NCBI GenBank assembly: GCA_947296835.1
Contig: CAMYQS010000041.1
Span: 1 to 8,837, forward strand
Reading direction: 5' to 3'
DNA: 8,837 bases
From: an uncultured Atopostipes sp.
Lineage (GTDB): Bacteria; Bacillota; Bacilli; Lactobacillales; Carnobacteriaceae_A
Position numbers and translations under genes: made by a program
Part shown: in pieces, positions 1-6,460 of the stretch
Layout of the letters: the number at the start of each line of letters is the position of its first letter
How positions within the stretch are numbered: the first letter of the stretch is position 1
The notes under the pieces: generated by a model
The model's input: only the letters and a program-made list of their open reading frames with translations
What the model was told of the DNA's origin: nothing
The model's database searches: none

Positions 1-8
1 GTTATAAT

Positions 9-65
9 ATCTATTAATGCTACCGTCTTAAACGGCTCTGCATGGAGAGGTGTTGTAGCACCTCT
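9..65 (-). ncRNA. Candidate antitoxin RNA 5' part, copy 1 (cut by window edge)
   Basis: On the minus strand a promoter (see 78-105) precedes a hairpin with 8-bp stem GAGAGGTG/CACCTCTC and then a conserved tail. The same 57 bases recur at 179-235 with one difference. On the plus strand the hairpin is followed by TTTT and would end a rightward transcript entering from outside the window. A leftward RNA whose 5' hairpin is also the terminator of a rightward mRNA is the layout of convergent type I toxin-antitoxin loci of the TxpA/RatA kind. No toxin is visible, because it would lie left of base 1. The antitoxin reading is inference; the repeat, promoter and hairpin are seen directly. Confidence 0.4.
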
Positions 66-70
66 CTTTT
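45..70 (+). terminator. Rightward intrinsic terminator
   Basis: A perfect 8-bp stem, GAGAGGTG (45-52) with CACCTCTC (59-66), encloses a 6-base loop and is followed by TTTT. It would terminate a rightward transcript starting left of the window, possibly a small toxin mRNA. On the other strand the same stem forms the 5' hairpin of the leftward RNA. Confidence 0.6.
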
Positions 71-77
71 CACTATT

Positions 78-105
78 ATTATACCATGTTTGGTTGTAAA
101 GCCAA
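78..105 (-). promoter_or_regulatory. Leftward promoter of RNA copy 1
   Basis: On the minus strand a TTGGCT -35 (100-105) and a perfect TATAAT -10 (78-83) are separated by 16 bases. The start would fall about 12 bases ahead of the hairpin at 45-66. No open reading frame of useful length follows, so it most likely drives a small RNA. Confidence 0.55.
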
Positions 106-130
106 GTAAATCAATCGTCTAGATAACAAA

Positions 131-175
131 AATAACCATCTACCCATTAACTTTAGCGGTTAGTAGATGGTTATT
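131..175 (-). terminator. Intrinsic terminator of RNA copy 2
   Basis: A perfect 13-bp stem, AATAACCATCTAC (131-143) with GTAGATGGTTATT (163-175), is followed on the minus strand by a T-rich run (ATTTTTGTTAT). It ends the leftward RNA starting near 240, giving a transcript of roughly 110 bases. On the plus strand the trailing bases are TTATTATTAT, so weaker rightward termination is possible. Confidence 0.65.
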
Positions 176-178
176 ATT

Positions 179-235
179 ATCTATTAATGCTACCGTCTTA
201 AACGGCTCTGCATGGAGAGGTGTTGAAGCACCTCT
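179..235 (-). ncRNA. Candidate antitoxin RNA 5' part, copy 2
   Basis: This is the second copy of the 57-base segment at 9-65, offset by 170 bases, with one base changed in the hairpin loop. On the minus strand a TATAGT box (245-250) lies 9 bases ahead of the hairpin, but no good -35 is seen (TGGATT at 18-base spacing), so the promoter looks weaker than copy 1's. The leftward RNA would end at the terminator at 131-175. Less than 70 bases separate that terminator from copy 1, too little for a toxin gene. Copy 2 therefore looks like an orphan antitoxin left after deletion or recombination between copies. The toxin-antitoxin assignment is inference. Confidence 0.4.
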
Positions 236-426
236 TATAAACAAACTATACCAAAGTCGAATCTTTGGAATCCAGCGATAACCCTGATAAATAGAGGATC
301 TTAAAAGAAAGTACAAGAAATGATTTATGATAATTTCAAACGGTAGGAGTTTTAAAACACACAAAAAGACACTTAGTGAAACTTATCTATAATAAAAGCA
401 CATTTGGAATTAAAAGGTGATTTATT

Positions 427-1149
427 TTGATACCAATTGATACTTTTGATATAATAAACCTAATCAAAGGCATAAAGGAGTGGACTGGTGTGGATGACAA
501 AAAGCAATTAGGAGAGCTCATCAAAAGAATACGAATTCGAAATGGGATGACTCAAACTGAGTTTGGAGCTTTGGTTGATGATTCAACCAAATCAATGGTG
601 TCAAAATGGGAACGAGGCGAAACGTCACCAAACTCACATAGAAAAGCGATCTTAATTCATTTAGCTGAAAAAGTGGGAATTAATCTGTATCCAAACGATG
701 AGGTAGAAGGCTTAAGAAACTATATAGAACGAGAATTTTATCGTATATACGGTGAGTTCGTCAGTAAACAATTAGAAGAACCGAATGAACAATTTCAACG
801 TGCCGTTCTTGCTTTAAATCCTGAACAGTTAAGAGAAGATGCGATTCAATCAGCATACCCTACGTACTCTGAGCAGGAAGTAAATCCAGATGATTATAAA
901 TCGATTGTTTATAACTATCTCAAATTAAGAATAAATGGACAGGTAGAAGCTTATCCAAGTAGCGATGATCAGATAGTTAATCGACTTATAACGGAAATTG
1001 AATCTTTAGAAGCGAAGTTGTTTTTGTATTATTTTACTCCTGATGGTTATAAATACAATATGGAAGAATTGAGCACCAAACAGTATGAACAACTACACAA
1101 CATTTTAGATTTTACGAGATTTCAGTTAAAAAACTTGAGTCAAAAGTAA
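427..1149 (+). CDS. XRE-family HTH transcriptional regulator
   Basis: A 240-residue protein with a helix-turn-helix of the XRE/Cro type at about residues 27-85. The scaffold is visible in LGELIKRIRIRNGMTQTEFG, followed by SKSMVSKWERG-type recognition-helix residues. The remaining 150 residues are acidic, probably helical, and match nothing I recognise. They may be a ligand or oligomerisation domain. The start is TTG, chosen because AAAAGGTGA ends six bases upstream. A second candidate start is GTG at 490, behind AAAGGAG (474-480), which would trim 21 residues and leave the HTH whole. A TATAAT at 388-393 may be its -10, without a clear -35. It stands alone next to RNA repeats. Its target is unknown. 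Confidence 0.85.
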   Translation: MIPIDTFDIINLIKGIKEWTGVDDKKQLGELIKRIRIRNGMTQTEFGALVDDSTKSMVSKWERGETSPNSHRKAILIHLAEKVGINLYPNDEVEGLRNYIEREFYRIYGEFVSKQLEEPNEQFQRAVLALNPEQLREDAIQSAYPTYSEQEVNPDDYKSIVYNYLKLRINGQVEAYPSSDDQIVNRLITEIESLEAKLFLYYFTPDGYKYNMEELSTKQYEQLHNILDFTRFQLKNLSQK

Positions 1150-1156
1150 TTGAAAT

Positions 1157-1187
1157 TTGACTTATGTATATGAGCTTTCTGTATGAT
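1157..1187 (+). promoter_or_regulatory. Possible promoter of the ketopantoate reductase gene
   Basis: TTGACT (1157-1162) and TATGAT (1182-1187) lie just after the regulator gene, but the 19-base spacing is long. No terminator was seen between the two genes, so read-through from 427-1149 is also possible. Confidence 0.3.
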
Positions 1188-1255
1188 AGTAGTTATTAGA
1201 GGAAAAGATTGAATAAATTACTAATCTACTATAACGAAATGAAAGAAGGAATAAT

Positions 1256-2182
1256 ATGTTAACGTATATTGCAGGTTCAGGTGCCATGGGTTGTCGTTTT
1301 GGGGCACAATTGGCTCAATCGAATCAAAAAGTAGTCCTTTTAGATAATTGGGATGAACATATCCAAAAGATTCAAAAAGATGGTTTAAAAGTAACAGGAA
1401 CGATTGAAAAAGAAATGAATCTTTCAATCATGCGTCCGTCAGAAGCAACGGACCCGGCTGATTACATTATATTATTCACTAAAGCTATGCAATTACCAAA
1501 AATGCTAGAAGATATTCAACAAATAATTAATGAAGATACAAAAGTAGTCTGTCTTCTAAACGGTCTAGGTCATGAAGAAGTAATTAGACAATACGTTCCA
1601 GAACATTCTATAATTATGGGTGTCACGGTATGGACTGCGTCTCTACCTGGGCCAGGGCATGTACATCTAGCGGGAACGGGTGAAATAAACCTTCAAAGCT
1701 TATTACCTTCCGGAGAAGAAGCAGGACGAGTGATTACAGAGATGCTAAATAAAGCAGGTCTGAATGCTACTTATGAATCAGATGTTTTATCAGCTATCTG
1801 GCGAAAAGCGTGTGTAAATGGTACTATGAACTCAAATTGTGCGGTATTAGATTGTACAGTAGGTGAGTTATTTGCAAGTTCAAATGGGAAAGAGATTATT
1901 GACTCAATCATTGATGAATTTGTTGAAATCGCAGAGTTAGAAGGAATAAGTTTAGATGACCAAGAGATGAAAGATTATGTGTATCAAACAGCTGTTAAGG
2001 CAGCAGATCACTATCCATCTATGCACCAAGATTTAATTCAAAATAACCGTCTAACAGAAATAGACTATTTAAATGGCTATGTAGCACGTAAAGCACAAGA
2101 ATATGAAGTTGAAACACCATATTGTGAATACATAACAAAAATGGTGCATCTAAAAGAAAGTTTACTGGTTAAGGATAACTAA
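1256..2182 (+). CDS. panE: Ketopantoate reductase family protein (2-dehydropantoate 2-reductase)
   Basis: A 308-residue cytosolic NADPH-dependent oxidoreductase, the usual length for ApbA/PanE, which reduces ketopantoate to pantoate in pantothenate and CoA synthesis. The N-terminal Rossmann motif GSGAMG is at residues 7-12. Lys76 and Asn102 fit the conserved cofactor-side positions. The catalytic lysine is likely Lys184 in WRKACVNGTMN, with Asn188 behind it. Glu268 in TEIDYLNG matches the C-terminal acidic substrate residue. ATG 1256 follows AAAGAAGGA at good spacing. The gene is monocistronic with its own terminator, and no other pantothenate gene is near. Some lactic acid bacterial members of this family act on branched-chain 2-keto acids as D-hydroxyacid dehydrogenases, so the exact substrate is open. 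Family call firm, symbol tentative. Confidence 0.85.
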   Translation: MLTYIAGSGAMGCRFGAQLAQSNQKVVLLDNWDEHIQKIQKDGLKVTGTIEKEMNLSIMRPSEATDPADYIILFTKAMQLPKMLEDIQQIINEDTKVVCLLNGLGHEEVIRQYVPEHSIIMGVTVWTASLPGPGHVHLAGTGEINLQSLLPSGEEAGRVITEMLNKAGLNATYESDVLSAIWRKACVNGTMNSNCAVLDCTVGELFASSNGKEIIDSIIDEFVEIAELEGISLDDQEMKDYVYQTAVKAADHYPSMHQDLIQNNRLTEIDYLNGYVARKAQEYEVETPYCEYITKMVHLKESLLVKDN

Positions 2183-2217
2183 TTGAATTGATGAAAATGA
2201 AATGAAGAATAGATACT

Positions 2218-2265
2218 AAAAAGTCAGATACAACTGTAATTTTACAGGTTGCATCTGACTTTTTT
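2218..2265 (+). terminator. Intrinsic terminator after panE-like gene
   Basis: AAAAAGTCAGAT (2218-2229) pairs with ATCTGACTTTTTT (2253-2265), with further inner pairing CAAC/GTTG, and the 3' arm ends in a T run. The A and T flanks make it potentially bidirectional. It separates the reductase gene from the antiporter pair. Confidence 0.85.
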
Positions 2266-2458
2266 AGTAAAATTACTAGCGTCACTTTAGTTTGCAATCA
2301 AATGTTTCTATTAATCAGGAAGGATGAGAACTATAAATCCAGTTGTGGTAAGCTTAAGGGGAGTCCGTTTTAAAATGAGGAGAGTGATCAGTAATAGTTT
2401 TTATAATTTCATGACTCAGAGAAAAGCGTAACAAAATTAATGGAAGGGAAGACACAAA
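2266..2458 (+). other. Intergenic leader of the antiporter operon
   Basis: No gene of useful size is seen here. A TATAAT at 2402-2407 could be the -10 for the antiporter operon, but the matching -35 region is not recognisable. GGAAGGGAAG (2442-2451) is the ribosome binding site of the next gene and supports its TTG start. Confidence 0.35.
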
Positions 2459-3655
2459 TTGGATTTATTTTTTAAATTAAGTATTATTATCTTGATAGGT
2501 CTTTTAGGAGGGCGGGTAGCAAAAAAACTTGCATTACCAAGTGTTTCTGGTTATATCGTTGCAGGTTTGATTTTAGGTCCATCCTTTATTGATTTAGTAA
2601 GTAAGCAAGATTTAGGATCTCTTGGTTTTATTACCGATATCGCTTTGGCGGCCATCGCTTTTTCTATTGGAAGTGAATTTCTAATATCGGATATGAAGAA
2701 GGTAGGAAAAAGAACCCTAATACTTACTATAACCGAAGTAATTGGTGCATTTTTAGTCGTATTTATAGTTATGTTTTTAATTTTTAGACAGCCTTTCGAG
2801 TTTAGTCTAGTTATTGCAAGTATGTCAGCAGCGACAGCGCCGGCAGGTATAGTGATGGTAATCCGTGAATTGAGAGCGGATGGACCGCTTGTAAAAACCA
2901 TTTTACCGGTAGTTGCTTTAGATGATGCTTTAGGAATAATGGCGTTTGGAGTAGCTTTATCCTTGGCTAAGATGACTTCAGGATTAGAAGAATTTACGGT
3001 ATTTAAAATAGTAAGTGCTCCATTAATTGAAATATTTGGTTCACTATTGCTTGGTTTCCTATTAGGAATTGTATTGACTTATTTAGCGAAAAAAGCAAAA
3101 GGTAGAGATGAGTTATTGAAAATTTCTCTAGCCTTTATTTTAGCGGGAGTGGGTGTTTCAAACTTCTTTAATCTATCACCATTGTTAACTTCAATGATGA
3201 TGGGAGGAACTTTAGTCAACTTGAAACAGAATTCTAAAAGAGTATTTGGCACGATAAATGAATTTACTCCTCCAATTAATCTTTTGTTTTTTACTTTAGC
3301 TGGTATGAGCTTAGATTTAAGAGTTTTAGCTTCTGTTAGTTTTCTTGGAATTGGTTATATTTTAGCACGAGCAATTGGTAAAATTGTTGGTGCTGGAGTA
3401 GGTGCAAGAGCACTTGGAGAAAGCGTAACGATGCAAAAATATTTAGGACTAAGTTTATTAACACAAGGTGGAATTTCAATAGGATTATCATCCATTGTCG
3501 CAAGTGAATTGCCTCAATTTAGTGAATCAATTATTACGGTGATACTATTCAGCGTGCTAGTATTCGAGATTATGGGGCCTATCCTCGCTAAAGTTGCCAT
3601 TACAAAAGCAGGCGAAGTAGATGGTGTATTAAAGAATAAACAAGTAAAAGAATAG
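2459..3655 (+). CDS. Cation:proton antiporter, CPA2 family membrane protein
   Basis: A 398-residue, strongly hydrophobic protein with about 11-13 membrane segments, matching the Na+/H+ exchanger transport domain (Pfam PF00999 family). Features seen: the helix-breaking stretch SAATAPAG at residues 123-130, the acidic ion-binding pair Asp155-Asp156 in VVALDDALGI, Arg304 in ILARAIGK, and the glycine-rich LTQGGISIGLS near 334. It should exchange Na+ or K+ for H+ across the cytoplasmic membrane. Unlike Kef-type proteins it stops after the membrane domain, with no RCK/TrkA-N or TrkA-C region and only about 15 polar residues at the end. Start is TTG with a strong GGAAGGGAAG seven bases upstream. The PII-like gene follows after 27 bases and is probably its cytosolic partner. 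Ion specificity cannot be read from sequence. Confidence 0.9.
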   Translation: MDLFFKLSIIILIGLLGGRVAKKLALPSVSGYIVAGLILGPSFIDLVSKQDLGSLGFITDIALAAIAFSIGSEFLISDMKKVGKRTLILTITEVIGAFLVVFIVMFLIFRQPFEFSLVIASMSAATAPAGIVMVIRELRADGPLVKTILPVVALDDALGIMAFGVALSLAKMTSGLEEFTVFKIVSAPLIEIFGSLLLGFLLGIVLTYLAKKAKGRDELLKISLAFILAGVGVSNFFNLSPLLTSMMMGGTLVNLKQNSKRVFGTINEFTPPINLLFFTLAGMSLDLRVLASVSFLGIGYILARAIGKIVGAGVGARALGESVTMQKYLGLSLLTQGGISIGLSSIVASELPQFSESIITVILFSVLVFEIMGPILAKVAITKAGEVDGVLKNKQVKE

Positions 3656-3682
3656 TTGGGTTTTTGAAAGGATGGATAAAAG

Positions 3683-4030
3683 ATGAATGTTTTATTTGTA
3701 GTTCTCAATAAGACTGAATATTTAGAGGATGTATTGGATGCCTTTGTTGATATTGGCATCACAGGAGCAACAATCATGGATAGCCAAGGAATGGGTAGCG
3801 CCATGACAGATGTAAACTCTACTGAAGAACCATTTTATGGAGTATTAAAAAACATGCTTGAAGGCTCAAGACCTTATAATAAAACTATTTTTACAGTAAT
3901 CAACGATGACAAACTGTTAGACAAAGCAGTAAATAAAGTGAAAGATATTGTCGGAGATATTCATGAACCTGGAGTAGGGATAATGTTCACTGTACCGGTA
4001 GGGAATACTTATGGATTCAGATCTGAGTAA
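3683..4030 (+). CDS. PII-like (GlnB-superfamily) small regulatory protein
   Basis: A 115-residue protein, the length of one PII/GlnB-like domain with a ferredoxin-like fold. The first strand MNVLFVVLNK, helix YLEDVLDAFVDIGITGATIM and a T-loop-like stretch of about residues 33-55 (DSQGMGSAM onward) follow the PII order. A final strand lies near IMFTVPVGNTYGFR. Canonical GlnB nucleotide and uridylylation residues are not evident, so it is probably one of the divergent PII-like proteins that bind a nucleotide and control a neighbouring transporter. ATG 3683 has GAAAGGATGG upstream. It lies 27 bases after the antiporter gene on the same strand and is surely co-transcribed. Its role as regulator of the antiporter is inferred from context. 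It is distinct from amt-linked GlnK, since no ammonium channel is present. Confidence 0.75.
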   Translation: MNVLFVVLNKTEYLEDVLDAFVDIGITGATIMDSQGMGSAMTDVNSTEEPFYGVLKNMLEGSRPYNKTIFTVINDDKLLDKAVNKVKDIVGDIHEPGVGIMFTVPVGNTYGFRSE

Positions 4031-4214
4031 AATAGAATCACTAGACTTATAAAAATATAAAGATAATCAATTAGGTCGTATATGTCATAGAGATAACCAT
4101 TACTATTTGGATTTAAATGTTGATTCAGAGGGTTTTACGTCAGTCCCTTCAAATCAATGATAGCACTTATTTATTTAGTCAATGGAATGGAAACTAAAAT
4201 ACTAAAAGCAATAA

Positions 4215-4254
4215 AAAAGTCACAAGCAGCGGAAAGCTACTTGTGACTTTTTAT
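4215..4254. terminator. Strong, probably bidirectional terminator
   Basis: AAAAAGTCACAAG pairs perfectly with CTTGTGACTTTTT (13 bp), and an inner AGC/GCT pairing shortens the loop. The T run on the plus strand would end the antiporter operon, and the matching T run on the minus strand could stop leftward transcription from the integrase side. Confidence 0.85.
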
Positions 4255-4285
4255 TTAGTATGGACCTTGCAGGGGGTGAACAGAC

Positions 4286-4333
4286 ATGACTAAAACACTG
4301 TTGTATCAAACTATACAAGGCTTGTCTTTTTAA
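4286..4333 (+). pseudogene. Possible 5' remnant of a gene cut by the element
   Basis: A 15-codon frame (MTKTLLYQTIQGLSF, then TAA) begins at ATG 4286, with an excellent AGGGGGTGA (4271-4279) six bases upstream. It ends only 24 bases before the integrase stop codon. Such a strong start on so short a frame at an element boundary may mark the beginning of a host gene interrupted by insertion, the rest being at the far end of the element. It could equally be a chance match or a real small peptide. Confidence 0.25.
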
Positions 4334-4334
4334 A

Positions 4335-4355
4335 GTTGTCCCATATGTTGTCCCA
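4335..4355. repeat. GTTGTCCCA direct repeat at the integrase end
   Basis: Two exact copies of GTTGTCCCA (4335-4343 and 4347-4355) are separated by TAT and lie immediately beside the integrase stop codon. Integrase arm-type binding sites and attachment cores are commonly found here, so this is a candidate for either. Confidence 0.45.
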
Positions 4356-4357
4356 AA

Positions 4358-5509
4358 TCATTCATTTTCCATGTATTTTGCGAATAAATCAGCTGTTTCC
4401 TTTTTTCGTTCTTTAGTCACATGCGCATAGATATTCATAGTAGTATGGATATCCCTATGACCTAATCGTTCTTGAACTTCTTTAAGGGTTGCTCCTGCTT
4501 CAAAGAGAATGCTACAATGTGTGTGACGAAATCCATGTACATTAATTGGACTTAAATTATGGTTTTTAATCACAGATTGCAGTTTTTGATAAGGTCTTTG
4601 AGGATTTGTATAGTCTCCATTAATCTTAGAAAACACAAGTTGAGTAGGTTTATTAGAGTTGATCCCTCTAGTAAGCATTAACTCAGCTTGTTTTATTTTC
4701 CATTTTTTTAAAATGTTTATCGTAAAAGAATCTATACTAATTTTACGTCTACCATCTTTAGTCTTTGTACTTTGAATGATTAATCGATTTTTCAAACCTC
4801 TAGTGAGTGTTTTATTAATTGTAATCACGTGATTATCGAAATCAATATCTTTCCAAGTTAATGCTAAAGCCTCTCCTTTACGCATACCTGTATAAGCTAC
4901 CATTCTAAAAAACGCATACCATTTTAAGCTGTGGTCTTGTTTCATAAGCTCTAGGAACTGATTTAATTCCCTCTTAGAGTAGAAGTTTTCAGTATCATCA
5001 TCTTCGCCAGCTTCGTCATGTATTACAGGTAAAATAATCTTTTTCATTGGATTACTTTTAATAACTTCCTGGGTTTCAGCATAATCAAAGATATTTGATG
5101 CATAATTTTTAAAGCGTTTAAATTCTTTAAAATTTTCAGACCATTTATTAACTTCTAATTGGCATTGATTTACTGTAATAGTTTTAATTGAACGCTTACC
5201 AAAAGAAGGTAATATATGATTTTCAAATATCCCTATTGTATTCGCTAATGTACTTTCTTTAACAGTGTTTGTGTATACATTCTCTAACCATTGTTCGTAC
5301 ATTTCATAGAAAGAAAAATCTTTCTTTTCATTATGAAAGCCGTATTTATCCACCCGAGCGATTGCTCGAGCTTCTGCAATCTGAGCTTCTCTTTTTGATT
5401 TAAAACCTCGTTTGCGCAATTTTTGACGTTCTCCTGTATCACTAATGCCTATATAAGCATTATATAAGTACCGGACTTCGCCATTCTTCAATTTATATTC
5501 TTTAATCAT
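4358..5509 (-). CDS. int: Tyrosine recombinase/phage-type integrase
   Basis: A 383-residue site-specific recombinase that would insert and excise the element. The N-terminus (about 1-55, rich in aromatic and basic residues ending FKSKREAQIAEA) fits an arm-type DNA-binding domain. Residues 65-160 fit the SAM-like core-binding domain. The catalytic domain covers about 175-380 with the full active site: Arg210 in TGMRKGEALALTW, Lys249 in STKTKDGRR, His325 and Arg328 in HGFRHTH, His351 in LGHRD, and nucleophile Tyr361 in MNIYAHV. Length and domain order are normal, so it should be functional. ATG 5509 follows AAGGGATG at about eight bases. It lies 55 bases downstream of the repressor gene on the same strand and is probably co-transcribed with it. 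No insertion target gene can be named. Confidence 0.95.
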   Translation of the reverse strand: MIKEYKLKNGEVRYLYNAYIGISDTGERQKLRKRGFKSKREAQIAEARAIARVDKYGFHNEKKDFSFYEMYEQWLENVYTNTVKESTLANTIGIFENHILPSFGKRSIKTITVNQCQLEVNKWSENFKEFKRFKNYASNIFDYAETQEVIKSNPMKKIILPVIHDEAGEDDDTENFYSKRELNQFLELMKQDHSLKWYAFFRMVAYTGMRKGEALALTWKDIDFDNHVITINKTLTRGLKNRLIIQSTKTKDGRRKISIDSFTINILKKWKIKQAELMLTRGINSNKPTQLVFSKINGDYTNPQRPYQKLQSVIKNHNLSPINVHGFRHTHCSILFEAGATLKEVQERLGHRDIHTTMNIYAHVTKERKKETADLFAKYMENE

Positions 5510-5527
5510 TCATTTCATCCCTTTTTC

Positions 5528-5560
5528 AGTCGCACGGTCAGCTTTGTAAAAGGGTATATA
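5528..5560 (+). repeat. 33-bp direct repeat, left copy
   Basis: The core AGTCGCACGGTC (5528-5539) is followed by four variable bases, then TTGTAAAA (5544-5551), three variable bases and TATA. The same arrangement with identical spacing occurs at 7054-7086. The GC-rich core stands out from the AT-rich surroundings. It lies between the repressor and integrase genes, so it is also part of the integrase leader when read on the minus strand. Confidence 0.7.
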
Positions 5561-5564
5561 AATT

Positions 5565-6335
5565 TTATTTCTTTTTGCTATTAATTTCTTTAATTTTTTT
5601 AGCAGCTTCATCAAGAATAGGCTGTACTAATTCGTTAATATAAATATCTTCTTTTTCTTCTTGAACAGCAAACTCTCTAATTTCTTCTAAATCACGTCTA
5701 ATTCGACTTGTAAATCGGTTATTAATCCAGTCGTCTATATTATCATTAAACGCAATATCATAGGTGTCTAGTAAGTTAATAAGCAGATGGTACATTTTAT
5801 TCCACTCTTCTTCTTTATATAACTGGTACTCAACAAGGCTAGAATCAGGATAAGAAGAGAGAAAGGTTTCAAAAGTATAATTTTCATAATGATCTTCAAT
5901 ATATCTTTTCCCGAAGTTATCAACGTTGCTGATTGTTTCTCTATGATTCATATACTTTGTTACAGCTTCATTTCCTTCTCGTTTACCCAACAACTGTAAG
6001 AAACCTTCATAGACACTTTCAGTAAGTAATTTTAATTCTGAAGCAATGATTTGCTCTCTAGACTTTATGAATTTGTCTAATTCCCTATAAAGATATCTAT
6101 CTGTATCCATCCCTAGATCGTCATCTTTATCACCATATAAAATATAATCAACAGAAGTATTTCCTATCTCAGCAATTTTTTCTAGATTCTTTTTACTTGG
6201 TTTGTTTCTGCTGTTTTCCCAATTGCTGATAACACTTTTACTAACTATTGGATCGAATCTCTTCCCGAATTCTTCCATTGTTTCATTTTTACTTTCTCGT
6301 ATTCTTCTAATACGTATAGCATAATCTTCAGACAT
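5565..6335 (-). CDS. XRE-family phage-type repressor
   Basis: A 256-residue protein with an N-terminal XRE helix-turn-helix (about 5-66), seen in IRIRRIRESKNETMEEFGKR, SKSVISNWENSRNKPS and the typical NTSVDYILYG end. The rest is long, charged and helical. I see neither the Ser-Lys peptidase signature of LexA-like CI repressors nor an HEXXH protease motif, so induction must use another route, perhaps a partner protein. It is transcribed leftward from a promoter overlapped by operator O1, divergent from the Cro-like gene, which is the standard lysogeny-switch layout. ATG 6335 follows AAAGGAGG. It should bind the GTACAGT operators at 6382-6475 and keep the element quiescent while allowing its own and integrase expression. 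That role is inferred from position. Confidence 0.85.
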   Translation of the reverse strand: MSEDYAIRIRRIRESKNETMEEFGKRFDPIVSKSVISNWENSRNKPSKKNLEKIAEIGNTSVDYILYGDKDDDLGMDTDRYLYRELDKFIKSREQIIASELKLLTESVYEGFLQLLGKREGNEAVTKYMNHRETISNVDNFGKRYIEDHYENYTFETFLSSYPDSSLVEYQLYKEEEWNKMYHLLINLLDTYDIAFNDNIDDWINNRFTSRIRRDLEEIREFAVQEEKEDIYINELVQPILDEAAKKIKEINSKKK

Positions 6336-6365
6336 CTTTGACCTCCTTTAAATAAGGTTAAATCT

Positions 6366-6374
6366 ATTATAGCA
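6366..6374 (-). promoter_or_regulatory. Leftward (repressor) promoter, extended -10
   Basis: On the minus strand TGCTATAAT reads as an extended -10 with a perfect TATAAT. No good -35 exists at 17 bases, and the -35 zone is occupied by operator O1 (6382-6396). This suggests the repressor controls its own gene. Confidence 0.6.
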
Positions 6375-6381
6375 TCAATAA

Positions 6382-6396
6382 AGTACAGTTTGTACT
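6382..6396. promoter_or_regulatory. Operator O1
   Basis: AGTACAGTTTGTACT is a perfect dyad (AGTACA, GTT, TGTACT). It covers the -35 region of the leftward promoter. It shares the NGTACAGTNNRTACN pattern with O2 and O3. Confidence 0.7.
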
Positions 6397-6427
6397 CAAA
6401 AATAACTTAAATGTTAAATATTTACAC

Positions 6428-6455
6428 TTGACATTTGTTTTGTACAGTATATACT
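6428..6455 (+). promoter_or_regulatory. Rightward (early) promoter
   Basis: Consensus -35 TTGACA (6428-6433) and TATACT -10 (6450-6455) with a 16-base spacer. It should be strong when unrepressed and drives the Cro-like, excisionase-like and probably replication genes. The -10 lies inside operator O2, so repressor binding would exclude RNA polymerase. Confidence 0.8.
6441..6455. promoter_or_regulatory. Operator O2
   Basis: TGTACAGTATATACT is an imperfect dyad with the same GTACAGT half as O1 and O3. It overlaps the -10 of the rightward promoter. Confidence 0.65.
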
Positions 6456-6460
6456 TATTT

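Larger units (their letters stand above)
4031..4357. other. Gene-poor junction between host-like DNA and the element
   Basis: These 327 bases hold the terminator at 4215-4254, a very short reading frame with a good ribosome binding site (4286-4333) and a GTTGTCCCA direct repeat touching the integrase stop. Bases 4031-4210 are AT-rich with no recognisable gene or tRNA. The left attachment site should lie in 4256-4357, since everything to the left is host-like and the integrase ends at 4358. The other end is not in the window, so the exact core cannot be defined. Confidence 0.5.

Noticed and set aside
43..123. Short rightward frame starting MERCCSTS within RNA copy 1
   Set aside because: It starts inside the terminator hairpin, covers the leftward promoter and has no ribosome binding site, so it is most likely the opposite strand of the RNA gene.
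140..364. 74-residue leftward frame across the RNA repeat
   Set aside because: It runs straight through the conserved 57-base RNA segment, its hairpin and into the terminator. It has no convincing ribosome binding site, and the composition is that of an incidental frame.
1221..1427. Leftward frame opposite the start of the ketopantoate reductase gene
   Set aside because: It is antisense to a clear Rossmann-fold coding region and lacks any family resemblance.
2375..2431. 18-codon frame (MRRVISNSF...) upstream of the antiporter as a leader peptide
   Set aside because: The nearest purine-rich stretch is 12 bases from the ATG, and there is no attenuator-like structure after it.
2551..2901. Leftward 116-residue frame opposite the antiporter
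   Set aside because: Shadow of the hydrophobic coding strand of a recognisable antiporter, without a start site.
3514..3804. Leftward 96-residue frame spanning the antiporter/PII-like junction
   Set aside because: It crosses two well supported rightward genes and their intergenic ribosome binding site.
4256..4357. tRNA or tmRNA 3' end as integration target
   Set aside because: I looked for a T-arm (GGTTCGAATCC-like) and acceptor end on both strands and saw none.
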